Positions 48,645 through 61,100 of a stretch of DNA of 64,000 nt are shown here, in pieces. The DNA comes from Zychaea mexicana. Its lineage: Eukaryota > Mucoromycota > Mucoromycetes > Mucorales > Lichtheimiaceae. The stretch lies in assembly GCF_025766255.1 (NCBI RefSeq), contig NW_026516667.1:124001-188000 (forward strand). The letters run 5' to 3'. A model generated the notes under the pieces. That model made no database searches, was not told the origin of the DNA, and saw only the letters and a list, made by a program, of their open reading frames with translations. Numbering within the stretch: position 1 is the first letter of the stretch; each line of letters starts with the position of its first letter. A program made the position numbers and the translations under genes.

Positions 48645-49086
48645 ATGTCTTCGGCGTCTACCAAACCATTGTTCATCGAAAGCTGTAAACATACATTCGC
48701 CGTTAATACTACATTACTGCTCTCATTACTGTTATACGACGGTTCTCAATACGTATAGACGATGGTCCTTTGCTTACTTTACACTAGCTGGTGTCACTAT
48801 AAAAGCGACCGAAGCCTATTTGGAAGAAACACCATCACATCAGTGGAACACGCTTGTCCTTGTTGAACGTGTGTGCAAGGATTTTACGTTGGTGGATCCA
48901 AAAGCAGAAAACATGCATTTGTCAGACTGCTATGTCAAAGTGTTGAGACAACGCTATCTCACGATATGCCCAAGAGTGACGAACACAAGAAGAGACAAGC
49001 AGCAAGAGCTCGAGAAGTTCTCTGTTGCTATGCAGCAATCCGTAACATTTCTTTCGACCCATCTCGAAAAATCAAGACAGCGTTAA
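48645..49086 (+). CDS. Small protein of unknown family, tandem paralogue B
   Basis: Predicted 112-residue protein from exons 48645-48684 and 48788-49086, joined in phase 1. It begins MSSASTKPLFIESSGVTIKA and continues TEAYLEETPSHQWNTLVLVE, aligning with paralogue A across the splice site. Its C-terminal half (CYVKVLRQRYLTICPRVTN, QELEKFSVAMQQSVTFL) has diverged strongly from A. Helical, charged, with no recognisable domain. A second overlapping open frame in another phase continues to 49352 but lacks similarity to A, so I kept the frame supported by the paralogue. Function unknown. Confidence 0.6.
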
Positions 49087-49482
49087 ATTATGATCTCTGT
49101 TCACCATCCTTTTGTGTACGCGAAATAAATGGAAAGGAAGCTTTCTGGGACTCGTCAATCCCAGGATTACATATACTACGCTTAGCTTGGGACTCTCTAT
49201 TTTCAGTCACCATATTTGGTACGTCTGGATCATCAGAGCAACCATTATCCATGCGTGCAGATGAACAACAAAAATTTCTTTTAAAGTCCCGCAGACTCTT
49301 CCCCTTCGTTTTCCACACTGCCGCTCACCACTTGAGCAACCTAACTCGATAGACACCCACAACCCTTCAATGTGAGACACTGCATCATTAGTAACTGAAG
49401 AAGAATTTGACAAAACTAGCTGTTGTTGACCCTGGTGCGTCTGTGTATGTGCGTTTTTACGACGCGTTGTTAGGCAATTTTG
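49087..49482. other. Intergenic region before the CLASP gene
   Basis: About 400 bases. A plus-strand frame in a phase different from paralogue B stays open through most of it (to 49352). I read it as chance. The rest is the CLASP promoter and leader. Confidence 0.4.
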
Positions 49483-52400
49483 ATGAAAGACACTGAACGC
49501 TACCTGTCGTCCATGCTAAAGCATTTTGACGGCAAAGAATCCGACACCAACTGGGAAGCACGCGAACAAACAATTGCACACATTCGAGAAATCGTACAAA
49601 CGACTAATACACCGGACGAAAAGCAAAGTTTAGCACGATTGTTACGCTCCTATGTTGACGCCCTCACTCAATCGGTAAGTCTCTTTTTCTGTTGTTTTAA
49701 CAACAAATGGGTTGTTACCACTAGGTTGCTGGAAGTGCCCAAAAGTTGGGAGAACATAGGATAAAGAAAAGAGGGCACCAGGGACTAAAACCACTATAAT
49801 CTATAAATACAAATACTACAGGTACATAGTCTACGAAGTACGGTAGCGTTATCCGCATTAGGACTTGTAGGCGACCTTGGCATATACCTTGGATATGATC
49901 TAGATCCATACACAACAGATCAACTCTTTCTTCACACCCTCCGTTGCGCAAGCACGCCCAAAAAAATCATTGCCGCGCACTCAAAAGATGCATGCGCAAC
50001 GCTATTATCCAACACCCCTTATCGCCACCGCATCATCCAACAAGTGACGAGCGCCATGGACGAGAAGAATATACAAATGCGACACTACGCAACAATCTAT
50101 CTAAAGACGATTCTAGAAACGCATCATGGAGCGGCCATTGAGAGATCGGGTGGGCTGGACCTGGCCGTCAAAGCGATCAAAAAGGGACTTTCGGACGCGT
50201 CGCCAATGGTCCGTGAGGCGGCTCGACAAGCTTTTTCTGTGGTACAAAAGCATTGGCCAGCACGCGCGTCTAGGTATTAACACAGAGACAGTGTGTGCGT
50301 GTAGTGTTGTAGTACAGCATGAGTGTCGGAATATCTTTTGGTATATGTGTTCTCTTTTATTAAGGCCCTCCCCAAAAAAACAATTGGAAATAGATTGGCG
50401 CAAGGGTTGGATATGAATGTTCAAAAATCGTTGGACAAGTTGACGGTATCACCAGCAGCAAAACCAGCATTTAAACGGCCTAATACATACAGAAGCAGCT
50501 TGTCATCCGTTTCATCCGTCTCAACTTGCTCGTCATGGTCATCAGCCTCTTCATTCTCCTCTGTAGCATCGTCAGCATCATCTCTATCGTCAAAAGCATC
50601 AGCATCGCCATCATCTTCCAGACCATCCATTCGCTCACGGTTGTATAGTCAACCAACCGTTCGAACCACCAGCCCCCTTTCCAGCTTACCGTCGTCATCC
50701 CAGAAATTAACAACTACAACAACATCATCATCGCGTTATTTTCCGTCTCCTTCTCGATCATCCTCAACAACCTTGCCACAAATACGCGAATCGGCAGAAT
50801 TAGCATCATCACCATCATTACAAAAAACCAAACTTGCATCGCTTGCTTCACCCATTCGTGTACCGCGGAAACGTGTTCATGATGAAGAAGAAGAAGAAGA
50901 GCAACACCACAACCAACAAGAACAGGATATGAAACTAAAATCTCAACGGCATACAATGGACGATCTTGATGCTGACCGTTCTCATGGCGACGGTGATGAA
51001 ATTATCAGTAGCAACTACCTCATTCCTATTCCTGACAACAACACCCATCACCAAGGTCGGCAACATTCAAATTCACAGCTAGCAGTAGCCGCACTATTAC
51101 AAATGCTACGAAGCAACGACGTCAATTCCAATTGCAGAGCAATCCGACGTCTGTTTGAAAAGCTGAGAGGACGCCCTAGTCTATATAACGAGGATGAATC
51201 CAAGATGATGAAACTGCCAACCGATGTGCCAACTACAGCAGACCTTGGACCAATACTTGCTGACTACTTGACACGAGAAACGGACGATGTAGAGTACTGG
51301 CGATTACTCATGTCATGGGATTGTTTAATTGGAATATACACCCGCGTCGTTGATTTGAAACGTTACCTTCCAATGCTCATTCTAGCCGCCAGCAGTCATA
51401 TCAGCCCATTAAAAAACAGGTCTGATGTCTGTCAACAGAACAATAGTATCAAAAGCAGCACTTGTCGGATCGGGTTGAAACGGTTAAGGATGTACTTGGG
51501 AGCCTACGACGCGGAACTACCCAAACATCTACTCGCCATCCTCACTCATCCGACCGACTACTACGTGCAAGATCAGAAAGAACGTAACACGACTTTTCTA
51601 TATATCGCTGAATGGATGGACGAGCTGGTTTGCGAGTATGTGGGACTTGGCAAGGATGGTGACGACGAGCAGCATGAAGAGGATATCACGCTAGTCAAAG
51701 AAGGCAGTGACGAGTACTTTGAACAAGATGGCAACCCGGCGTATCCATGGTTTGATGACGAACAGAACATACAACAAGCCATGTCACAAAGCGTGTCGTT
51801 GTTGGAGACTTGTATCTCTCAGGAACAAGACCAAGAAGCACAGCTCAAGACCATGCTTACCACATTGGTTGGCCGCCTGCGGTTATCCAACGAACGTGCT
51901 TTTGACCTTTTTTCCGAACGGTGTGAAAGGGCGATGCAACAGGCAGCAACGTCCCAGCAATCCAGTATGCTGATGACGAGACAGCAGCAAGGAGGAGATT
52001 GGAAGATTGACTTTGAGACAGTGGACGCTATACCTGACGAGGAAGAGAGCAGTGGCGCGACACAAGAGCTTTCCAAAATGGATCTAAAAACGGATGTAAG
52101 TTTATTTTCTTTGAAGGGGGCGGGGGAACTGGTTACACGACATTTATGCCTTTTGTTTGTTTTTTTTATGTCCCCAAAAAGAAAAACTCTTCTTTGGAGT
52201 ACGGCGGAGCAAAAGTCGTGGCGGATCTGGAAATCCCTTCTTCAAGGACAACAACAACGACGACGACGACAACATTATCATCATTATCATCATCATCATC
52301 ATCGCTATTACCAGCACCGCCGCCGCCGCCGCCCACAGCCCGGGAAATTCAATCCAGTGACTACAACAAGCTTAGGGACATTTTGTTCCAGACTCTGGGG

Positions 52401-53377
52401 CAACTGCCATCCAAAGAAGCGTTTGCCACATGTCAACGGATATCTGCAAAGACGCCGGTGTTCCGTGCAGAACAAGCATCGGCTAACTTTTGCCTGTGGA
52501 CAAGCACGACGGCTAGCACGCCATCCAACAAGGACACGCCATCGTTCGGACCCTTCATTATGTTGTTGGAAAAAATAATGACTTGTGTTTCGGAACGGGA
52601 CGAAAACAAGGCGATTGAAGCACTGCACTTGGCCATGACATTGCTCCGCAATCAGCCGGCGGTGCTGCAATATTACCAAGAAGCCACAACAACAACAACA
52701 ACAACAACAAACAAGGAAGGGACGGATGATTGCACCTCTTCGATAGCGTATTTATTGGCCGGGGTATTGCAACGAACGGCTGCAAGCAGTTTGATCCGGG
52801 TAATTTAACCATTGTTGTTTTTGTCGGCTAGAGCAACAAAAGAAAGAGATATAAAGAACTGATCTTTGTTGTCATTGTTACGACTCCTCTGGGGGTGGGT
52901 TGTTTTTTCAACTTCAGTTATCGTCGGTTGCCGATAGAGCGTTTGTGGAGTTACTCTCGGTATTATCTGATAAAGAGAAACTACAGATCATAGGGTCGCT
53001 GCTAAGGGAATGGCTGGAAAACAATGAACAAAAGTCCGCCGTCCGTGCCTTGTTCGTGTGCCTGAGCAAGGCGGTCGCATCCAATGTCTCTCGAGCGACG
53101 CTGGAAGCAACCCTGGACCCCACGATCTTGATAAAGGTAAGCATCACCATCACAAGCATCGCTTGCTGCCAATCAAGGCTCACCCGTTGTAAAATAGGGC
53201 TACAATCATACAGAACTGGTGGTGCGACGGGCATGTGTGCAGGCCATTGTGGAGATGTATAAAATATTAGGAGAAGGGTTTCTAATGACTTATCTGGCGC
53301 CATCACTACGGATCGATCAGGTCAGCCTTCTGCGGCATTATATTGGTTGCAGCAGCAGCAGCAGCAGCAGCTCGTAG
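49483..53377 (+). CDS. STU1: CLASP-type microtubule-stabilising protein (TOG domains)
   Basis: CLIP-associating protein that binds tubulin through TOG (HEAT-array) domains and promotes microtubule rescue and spindle function; 1120 residues. Six exons join in phase: 49483-49674, 49822-50273, 50394-52095, 52182-52799, 52918-53136, 53198-53377. The CLASP_N domain begins MLKHFDGKESDTNWEAREQT and ends VREAARQAFSVVQKHWPARA, joined across the second intron to RLAQGLDMNVQKSL. A long Ser/Thr-rich linker with basic SxRP-like patches follows, then a second helical array, and a C-terminal CLASP module (LVVRRACVQAIVEMYKILGE). Several microsatellites are translated: a Thr/Ser/Pro run near 52250-52335, a Thr run near 52685, and a C-terminal serine run encoded by CAG/GCA repeats. 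The first intron 2 acceptor one might pick (50353) breaks phase; 50393 fits. Confidence 0.88.
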
Positions 53378-55364
53378 TAAAGCTAATTTTTTTCTGTCAG
53401 CTAAAATAAATAATAATAATAATAATAAATAGCGAAAAGCGGAATATTTCGGGCCAAGAGTGAGATGTTTTTTGTAACCAATGGGAGCTTTCATTTAAAC
53501 CCATGCCTCCACATTTCTGTCTGCGTGGTTTCTTTTTTTTTTATATATTCCCGATTCTCCTATAGTAACATAATAAAGTAACTTGGCTGGACGGAGGCTG
53601 TAATATTATTTCCCCACTCCCGCCCCCCCCCCTCAGTTGGCTGCTGATACTATCTATCTTCCCGCAGGAACCAAAAGGCAAATAGCTGACATGATTTTTT
53701 TTTTTTTGGTTTCCTGGGTGACGACGTAACCATAGTGTTAGAATGTGTCAGGTGATTGGTTTTTTTCTTTTTTGACAGGTTTCCAGATCAATAACAACTT
53801 GACTATTTTATCCGGAAGGTATATCGGCTTACAAAAGGGCCCTGTGATCATCACACACACTCTGGCGCTTTCTGTCTGTGTATATGCGCAGGGCACGCAC
53901 ATGCACATGCAACGCTGTCAAAAGGTCACACAAGGCCCCAAACCTTAGTCCCAAAAGGGGGTGTGTGTGCCTGCATTTCCTCGCACTCCACACATCCCAA
54001 CCTTGGGCGCTCTCTCTCTCTCTCTCTCTCTCACATAGATTCCCATTCAAAGCAACTGTATATTTTCTCTCGCCCCTTGTACCTTTCGCACGTGGGATGG
54101 ACGCTATTGCCTCTGTGCTCATATGAAAACTGAAAGGGAATTATCATCGAGTAGATCGGATAATTCAAGTCCTCCACCTTTCCCCCCCCCCAACGGGAAA
54201 GAGAGGGTTAAAAAAAAAAAAAAGCGGAGAGAAGAAGCCCAAAGGAATCATTATCACCCGACAAAAATTTTCGTTGGTTTTTCTTTTTTTGCCCTATCTT
54301 CCTTATGGGCCACACACCCCACTTTGATTTATCTCGTTCTGCAATCGTTCCCGCTTAGCTTTAGGTCTAGGGCTACGTGGCGGGTGGGGGGGGGGGGAGA
54401 AAGTAGATCCTGCGTGGTCTCATAGGCGGCGTGGCAGCCAAGGATTGTCAGGGTACTAGGGTTATGTTTGTGAGAATGTTTAAGATCCCTGAACGATTGC
54501 TTCACGTATCACATCACTATCAGACACACACTTATCACGGATCCATGAGCCCCGATCTCGTCGTTACGAATGGCAAAGTTTCATATTACATGATTGAAGC
54601 CGGCAGCCTCGTCGCTCCCCCACATCGGCAGGATCCGAATTTCGTTGACCGAGAAACGAAGAAGGGTCCGGGAGATCGCGGCAGATTGCTGAAAATAGCG
54701 AGTGAATCTTTATCCACAAGTCGGCTCCATTCTAAATTGTGGGGTCGGAGAGAGAGACCCTGCACTCTTGCTTCATCCAACGCCCCCCCCCCAGAAAACA
54801 AAAAAAAAGGAGAAACACTGCCTTTTAATGATAAGCCTGACTCGCTGACAGATACCCAATGGCACCTCTTGGTCGGTTGTGTCGGCAGCAAAAAAAAGAG
54901 CCCTCTGGGATTTCCTCAACTACCCCTCACTTGGGAAAATCAGGATATTATTATCGTTCAATATAAAAGAAGAAAGTCAAACGCCGCCGCCTATTGGCCC
55001 TGTTGTGTCACCCGCACAGATATCGGCTTGCACCCCCCCCCCCCGTATCTTCCTTTTTGATTTCGCATTATCAATAAAGAATGCGTGACACCCACCTTAA
55101 CCTTGCTATCATCAACCCATAAGAGGATGTGGGGGGGCTCGTGCACTTGGAAGGAAGGTTACGGAACAACAGCGCTTACTGTCACAGCATGACTCCCCTC
55201 TTTACTGACGACCTGGTTTTTTCAAAAGGCTGTGGTGGATTTCTTGTGGAGTGACACGCACACATTCTCTTTTTCTTTCCGTTTCGCTTCGCAGACACAA
55301 CACACACACAGACACACACATAGCACGCCTTCTTTTGATAGGCCTTTTTTTTATTATTTTATTT
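53378..55364. other. Convergent intergenic region rich in homopolymers
   Basis: About 2 kb between the converging stops of CLASP and RRP43. It contains many runs of eight or more C or G (near 53624, 54183, 54386, 54783, 55029), long A and T runs, and a (CT)n tract. Open frames of up to 209 codons on the plus strand (54431-55060) run through these homopolymers and show no domain, so I call no CDS. It is unusually long for a convergent spacer in this window; others measure 20-750 bases. Confidence 0.5.
54010..54033. repeat. (CT)n microsatellite
   Basis: About eleven or twelve uninterrupted CT dinucleotides in the CLASP-RRP43 spacer. Confidence 0.9.
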
Positions 55365-56469
55365 TCATGCCTGTTCAATAAGTGTAGCCATCTCCTTTGT
55401 CCGTTCCACTGCGCGTTCAAAGCAAGTGCGCAGTGCACTCGACTCGATCGAATTGCCTCCATTCTTGCTGACGTGGCACACCTGACCACTACTGTCCATC
55501 ACAACTGTCACCGTTTCCTTGGTGAGTGCCTCCTCTGCCTCGTTGGGATCCGATAACACTGCCATGGGTTCCTGGAACACGCAAAAGGTCGATGCAATGG
55601 GAACACGCGTCATCTGGAATACCGGCGACTTGTTGGATGCATCGGCCTCAACCACCATGGATTCCGATACTTGCGCTTTTGGCAGCGTTACTAGAGATGC
55701 ATTTGGAGGGATGGTTTTAATAATAACCGGACTCTGACATGTGTACATTAAGACTTACGTTTTGAAAGTGCAGCAGTGAGAGCCAGCAGACTTGCGTCGA
55801 GGATGTTGCCATCATAATTTAGACACACGATATCGGCGTACAAGACCCATACGGCCTTGCCTTCCTCAATGCATAATGACTCGAGTGGGAACAAGTCAGA
55901 GCTTGGAAATAACATGGTTTTTAATGTGTGAGGTTTTCTTTCATGCGATGCTTCACTTGTTGGCTTGCAAAAAAAAGAAAAACCATACTTTGTGAACAAT
56001 TGATGGATAAATTCGGATGTAACTTGGGCTTTTTCAGGAGGTGGTCCTGCACGGAACTTGGGTGAGCACATTGGTGATAATTCGACATTGGGCACTACAC
56101 AAATGGAATTGGTTTTAGTGTTGGGGCAATTACAAAGACGCGTCTCACGGGCACGCGTTTGTAGCAGCCTACACAGAGAAAGAGAGAAATACCAAGATAG
56201 CCTTGATTGGGACGTTCCACGTGAGGTTCACAGACCTCTGCTTTGATACCACAGACAACGGTAGTACCGCCGAGGCGGACCATGGCGCTGGCATTGGCGG
56301 TGGAAATGGATCCGGTTGTGATTAATGTTTTGCGGAATGAGTCGAGTAGTCGGCCATCGGGACGGACACTGTGTTCTAAGAATCGGCGAAGATACTCGTG
56401 GGGCTGGATTCGGTGAAAGACTTCAAAGCTTTTTGAGGTAGATTCGAGAGGAGGAGGAGCAGTGGACAT
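55365..56469 (-). CDS. RRP43: Exosome complex component RRP43
   Basis: Non-catalytic RNase PH-like subunit (EXOSC8 in animals) of the six-member ring of the RNA exosome, acting in nuclear and cytoplasmic RNA decay and rRNA processing. Four minus-strand exons (56193-56469, 55989-56094, 55759-55901, 55365-55690) join in phase to 283 residues. Landmarks: RRFLEHSVRPDGRLLDSFRK, then ASAMVRLGGTTVVCGIKAEV, FTNSDLFPLESLCIEEGKAV and WVLYADIVCLNYDGNILDAS, all typical of the RRP42/43/45 group, with RRP43 favoured by the overall pattern. The intron at 55902-55988 is 87 nt with no in-frame stop, so a continuous reading would insert 29 spurious residues. The gene is divergent from the Mig1/CreA-like gene. 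Confidence 0.88.
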
Positions 56470-57241
56470 TATGTGAGGGTGTAAAGAGAAAAACGTGCTG
56501 CGTATGAGAGAGTCTGTGTTTTTTGGAGGAGGATAGGGGGGGGGGCGGAGTAACTTTTTTGCTGGGACGCATGAGGAAAGTGAGGATAAGCCACTCTGCG
56601 AAATTGCCATTCTTTTTTTTTCATATAACAAAAAAGATAGAGTGTGAAAAGATCGGCGGCGATGCTGATAGCTTTTCCTTTTCCCTACAGTGCTGTGTGT
56701 GTGAGAAAATAGAGGAAAAGTAAGCATGTGCACCGCTGCTTGAACAGAAAGGGGACGATGCTTGGCCACTTTCATGTGATCAAAGCCAATGGGGGATCGT
56801 AGGATTGCGTGATCTGGAGTAAAGGCATGATATGGGCACCCAAGGAGACAAGTGGTGTGGTGTGTTGCAGGCAACTTGGTTGGCTACTTGCAAGTTTGGG
56901 GGGGGTGGGGGTAAGGGAGGAGGGGGGGGGAGAGAGAGCCATCGGCTTGAGACGGAAAGGATTGAAAGCGAGACCCAGAAGGGGGGTTTGCCTTATTCGA
57001 GACAATCTGCCATCGATTTCTCGGTTGTTGCCCCGCAAGACCCCCCCCCCACCCCAAATTCAGTCAAACACTCCGCGTCCCATCCCGTAATCGGCTGCGA
57101 TCAGTCAACACTGGCAGTTCAATCGCCAATATAAATACCAGCTGCTTTCCCAGCCCTGGTTTCCATTCTCTTCTTTTTTATCTAATATCCTTCTTCCCCA
57201 CACACACTTTTTCACTCTTTCTTTCTTTCTTTCTTTCAAGA
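56470..57241. promoter_or_regulatory. Divergent promoter region, RRP43 and the Mig1/CreA-like gene
   Basis: About 770 bases. It has G-runs near 56538 and 56897-56930, a C-run near 57040, a TATAAAT at 57130-57136 about 105 bases before the ATG, and a (TTTC)n pyrimidine leader (57216-57237) directly before it. Several GTGGGG/CCCCAC words resemble the SYGGRG sites bound by CreA/Mig1 proteins (inference: possible self-regulation). Confidence 0.55.
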
Positions 57242-58180
57242 ATGGCCTACCAAGCTGCTTCAAGTCTCTTGAGCCTCTCACACGCTACGGCTACTACTAC
57301 TACTACTACTACTGCAACTGCAACAACAACACCATTGTCATCATCATCATCATCGCCACCCACACCAACACAACAGCAAAAGCGAGCCATCGCCGCCATC
57401 GACAAGGCCAACGTGCCCCGTCCCTACAAGTGCCCCATGTGCCCCAAGTCGTTCTACCGTCTTGAGCACCAAACCCGTCATATCCGCACTCACACGGGCG
57501 AGAAGCCTCACCAGTGCACCTTCCCTGGCTGTGAGAAGCGATTCTCCCGCTCCGATGAGCTGACCCGTCATGTCCGCATCCACACGTCGCCCAACAAGCG
57601 CCGTGAACGGAAACAGCAAAAGACCATGAAGCGCACTGCTCAACGCGCATCACACAAAGACCAGTCGTCAACATTCTCGCTATCATCATCATCATCATCA
57701 TCATCATCATTATTGCAACAACCACAAGAAGACACCCATATGCTCGCCACAGTGGCCGACATCACACCTACCGCAACCCCCGTTCCTTCTGCCCCTTCAT
57801 CGCCCGCTCTGTCAGCGGCAGATCAACATCCGTCAGACTCAGAGACCGAGTACCTCTTCACCCCAGGCAACTCGCCCACCATGTCGCCCCGCACACTCTC
57901 CCCAATGACTTCGCCAAAGATCATGTCGCAAAGCAAGATCGAGCCCTTGGAATGCAGTCGGTTTGGTCCGGTGTTTGCCCGTCCTGTTGTCACTGCGGGT
58001 GCCCTTCACAGCCATGACCACCACCACAAGCACAACAACAACAATAACAACAACAACAGCACAAGCTTGTTGGACCTCTTGGAACGACCCCCGCAGGCCC
58101 GCGTTCTTCCGCCTATTTTCACGGCATCATCCGATCAAAAGACGTCCTTGCCTTCGATCCACTCTGTCTTGCCATTCTAA
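57242..58180 (+). CDS. creA: Mig1/CreA-type C2H2 zinc-finger glucose repressor
   Basis: Carbon catabolite repressor, 312 residues in a single exon, nuclear when glucose is plentiful. After a Ser/Thr/Ala run come two C2H2 fingers: [20 protein letters not shown] (near 61-80), the linker [10 protein letters not shown], then [26 protein letters not shown] and RSDELTRH are the DNA-contacting helices of the CreA/Mig1 subgroup, which binds SYGGRG. A basic [10 protein letters not shown] follows, then a Ser run and a Pro/Ser/Thr-rich region ([20 protein letters not shown], with SP/TP sites), a His/Asn run, and a C-terminal [10 protein letters not shown]. Fungal Mig1/CreA proteins carry a leucine-rich repression helix near the C-terminus; SLLDLLER here may be equivalent. 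Subgroup call is firm; regulon is inference. Confidence 0.93.
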   Translation: MAYQAASSLLSLSHATATTTTTTTATATTTPLSSSSSSPPTPTQQQKRAIAAIDKANVPRPYKCPMCPKSFYRLEHQTRHIRTHTGEKPHQCTFPGCEKRFSRSDELTRHVRIHTSPNKRRERKQQKTMKRTAQRASHKDQSSTFSLSSSSSSSSSLLQQPQEDTHMLATVADITPTATPVPSAPSSPALSAADQHPSDSETEYLFTPGNSPTMSPRTLSPMTSPKIMSQSKIEPLECSRFGPVFARPVVTAGALHSHDHHHKHNNNNNNNNSTSLLDLLERPPQARVLPPIFTASSDQKTSLPSIHSVLPF

Positions 58181-61100
58181 AGCACCACGCTTGTCTATTA
58201 TTTGCATATTTCATACATCCACTACTGCCACTACTACTGCTACTACTACTAGATCCAACTCGCTCTGACCCATCCTTCACCCGTGGCTCGCTCAGTACCT
58301 CAGAACATTCATTCTATTTCTTCTCATTATATACACATCTTTCTCACTTCATACTCTGTAACTTCATTGCTTCATTCTAAACAACAACACCCATATTTGT
58401 CATTACGGTATAGCTTTATTATAAACCCTTCTCTCTCCTTACTTGTACATACACATATATATATACATATAACATGCGTAAATAACTTAAAATACATCAC
58501 ATATGCCTCTATACAAACTTGACAACTTTTTTTTGTTTTTTTGCTGTTGAAAAGTATGCAAGCGCGTGGGGTAGCAGTGACCCAAACATTTTTTCCGACC
58601 CTCCCGAGTATAACAACGGAAATTTTCTCAAAAAGGAAATCGAACCGACAGGGCAGTGGTGCTGCAGCTGCAAAGGTTTGTTTTGTTTGTTTGTTCTGTG
58701 TTGACGGTTCGAGTGACTTGAAAATGGTTGAGGTGAGAAAAGGGCTCTCAAGATATCTGAAGGGTGGGTGGGGGCTGGTTAGTAAGTATAGACGATTCCC
58801 CCACTTTTGTTACCAAGGGAACAAAGCATTATTTTGCATAAACACATTGAAAGTGTGGGAAAAATAGCCATTCTTTCGTACAACACGCTTTCTCTCTTCC
58901 TTTTGAGTTTCTCACGAGGGTTCTTCATTTTAACCGTTTGTCAACTCCTCCCCCACCCACAAAAAAGATGATGTGTCAACGCAATAGTCGGAAGTACAAT
59001 GGCCCAGTATTATATTGTTCGAGGCAGAGCAATCAGCTCATCTTTTACAAAGTGTCCGAGCTGGAAAATAGTCTGTATCAGTAACAACCCCTGTGGTACT
59101 CGCTGCGACCCGACAGCTAAACCAGCATCCACTATTTGGCAGCGGGAAAAAAAAAAAGTGGCTCGATTTTTTGTTCAAGAAAGGGCTTCCACTCTCTAGT
59201 CGTCGTCGTCACCGTCATCATCATACGACCCTAAAAGCATTTCTAAAATCGAGGCGCTATAAGCGGATTCGGCTAACCCATTAGCCAGGCCCTTTATGTA
59301 AGTGCTGCTGCCCGCATTTGTTTCCGTCTTTTTTTTTTCTATATTTTCTAAAAGTTTTTGCCCAGGGATGATCCCCTCATGTACCTTGTACAGACATGTG
59401 CCCCCCCCCGTAGATAAAAGCTCGTTCTGCTTTTCTTTTTTCGAATTGGAAAAATAATATAGAACCGGACTTTATTATTTTCTGTGTCGTTTAGGCAATT
59501 ATGTCAGCATCAAAGTTTTATTTATTCCGGCATGGGCGGGGTTTCTTCAAGTCCACCCAAATCCACCCCCCCCCCTTGCAACTTGAAGTCTCTTTGGCTA
59601 TGTAGGATTAAGTAATCAACAAAGTGGACACAATTCGGTTTACTAATTGGCATGTCGCGTGAGATGGAAAGGGGTCATAGAAACAAGGTTTCACTTTGAG
59701 AAACCTGTTGTCTCTTTCAAAGGGATGGATCAGTAAGCCAATGACTATTTGGGGGGGGGAGGAAAGGATCAGATTATTGCAATTAGCAAGAGTAAGCGCA
59801 ATTGCTGCTGGTGGACAAAGGAGAGTCTATTTTCACGTGTTTGGCCTGAGCGTTGCTGTCGATTTACCACTACTCTTGTCATCCAACCCCGGAAGCAGTA
59901 GGAACGAAAAACAATAGTAGTGGAGGAGTATGTATTCTCGTTTGTGTGATGACAATGCAGAGAGATCGCTCCATATGGGGAGTGATGTGGGGGTGGGGGG
60001 CGGGGGAGAGACACAACCTAATCAATCACCCATGGACGTCTTTTCTATCACAGCAGCACCCTCCAGCTATTACATAGTAGTAGTCAGTAGCATCCAGAGA
60101 CACAGCATGTGGAATAAGCACAGCACAGTCAACACGGGAAACGAGGATGGACCAGGTTGAAAAAAAAAAAAGAGATAAGCACCGGGCTGGTAGTAGTTAT
60201 TATGAACAGTGATTAGATAGCAGCATTCACCAGAAGGATCGGATAAGTAAGCGCATATCTACTTTTTCCCCTCAAATTGATTAGCCGATCTCCCTGTCTT
60301 TCTCCTCTCCAGCTGCATTGCCCCCCACACGCACACACACAAATTATAGTAAATTGTCCGAGCAAATATATCGCTTCAACCCGATACCAAAAAAAAAAAA
60401 AGGCATGATCATCAGCCTGTACTTACTAAGCAGCAATTTGTTCGTCGTCGGCTTGGGTGCGACCATTGGTACAAAATAACTCTATTTCAGCATCTGTCAT
60501 CATCATCAGCAACAAGTAGCATTCTTTCTAATATAATTAAAGAAAAATACTGACATGCAATTCACAGTATATCAACATGTGAAAGGAGCACAAGCCAGGT
60601 TTGGTAATAATAAGGTGTGTGTGCGTGTGTGTCCCATATGAAATTATAGCGAAAAATGTGGCAGCGAGCCCATAATTCCGGGTTGTTGCGGATCGTGTTA
60701 CACAAGACAAACAAAAGAGCGTTTGTCACTTGTCCAGTTGAGTGGTTTCAACCGTAACTAAACTATCAAACAAACGCCACCCCCTTATTAAGTTCATTGG
60801 GCGTCAGCGTCCCAGTAGTCCGTATAGACATCCCCTTTGGCGTTGTGCGTCATAATGGCATCACAAATATAGCTGTATGCCTTATTATGGACAGATGACA
60901 GTACGGGGTCAGAGGCCCATCATAAAGAAGATGACTTTCTCTCCTCACTCATAATAGCGCATGTGGATAATTAAAGTGTTTTGTCGATTGAACCTTGTTG
61001 TGCTTCATTTGATCTGTTTTCATGGGCTCTAGAAGAGTAGATCTCAAAAACACTATTCTGTTCAACATATAAACAGTCTTGAGTAGCCGCTGGATGTAAC

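Noticed and set aside
48873..49352. Alternative 159-codon frame overlapping paralogue B
   Set aside because: It overlaps B in another phase and lacks the features B shares with paralogue A.
54431..55060. 209-codon plus-strand open frame in the CLASP-RRP43 spacer
   Set aside because: It runs through poly-C and poly-A tracts, starts without a proper ATG at its 5' end, and has no domain or splice support.
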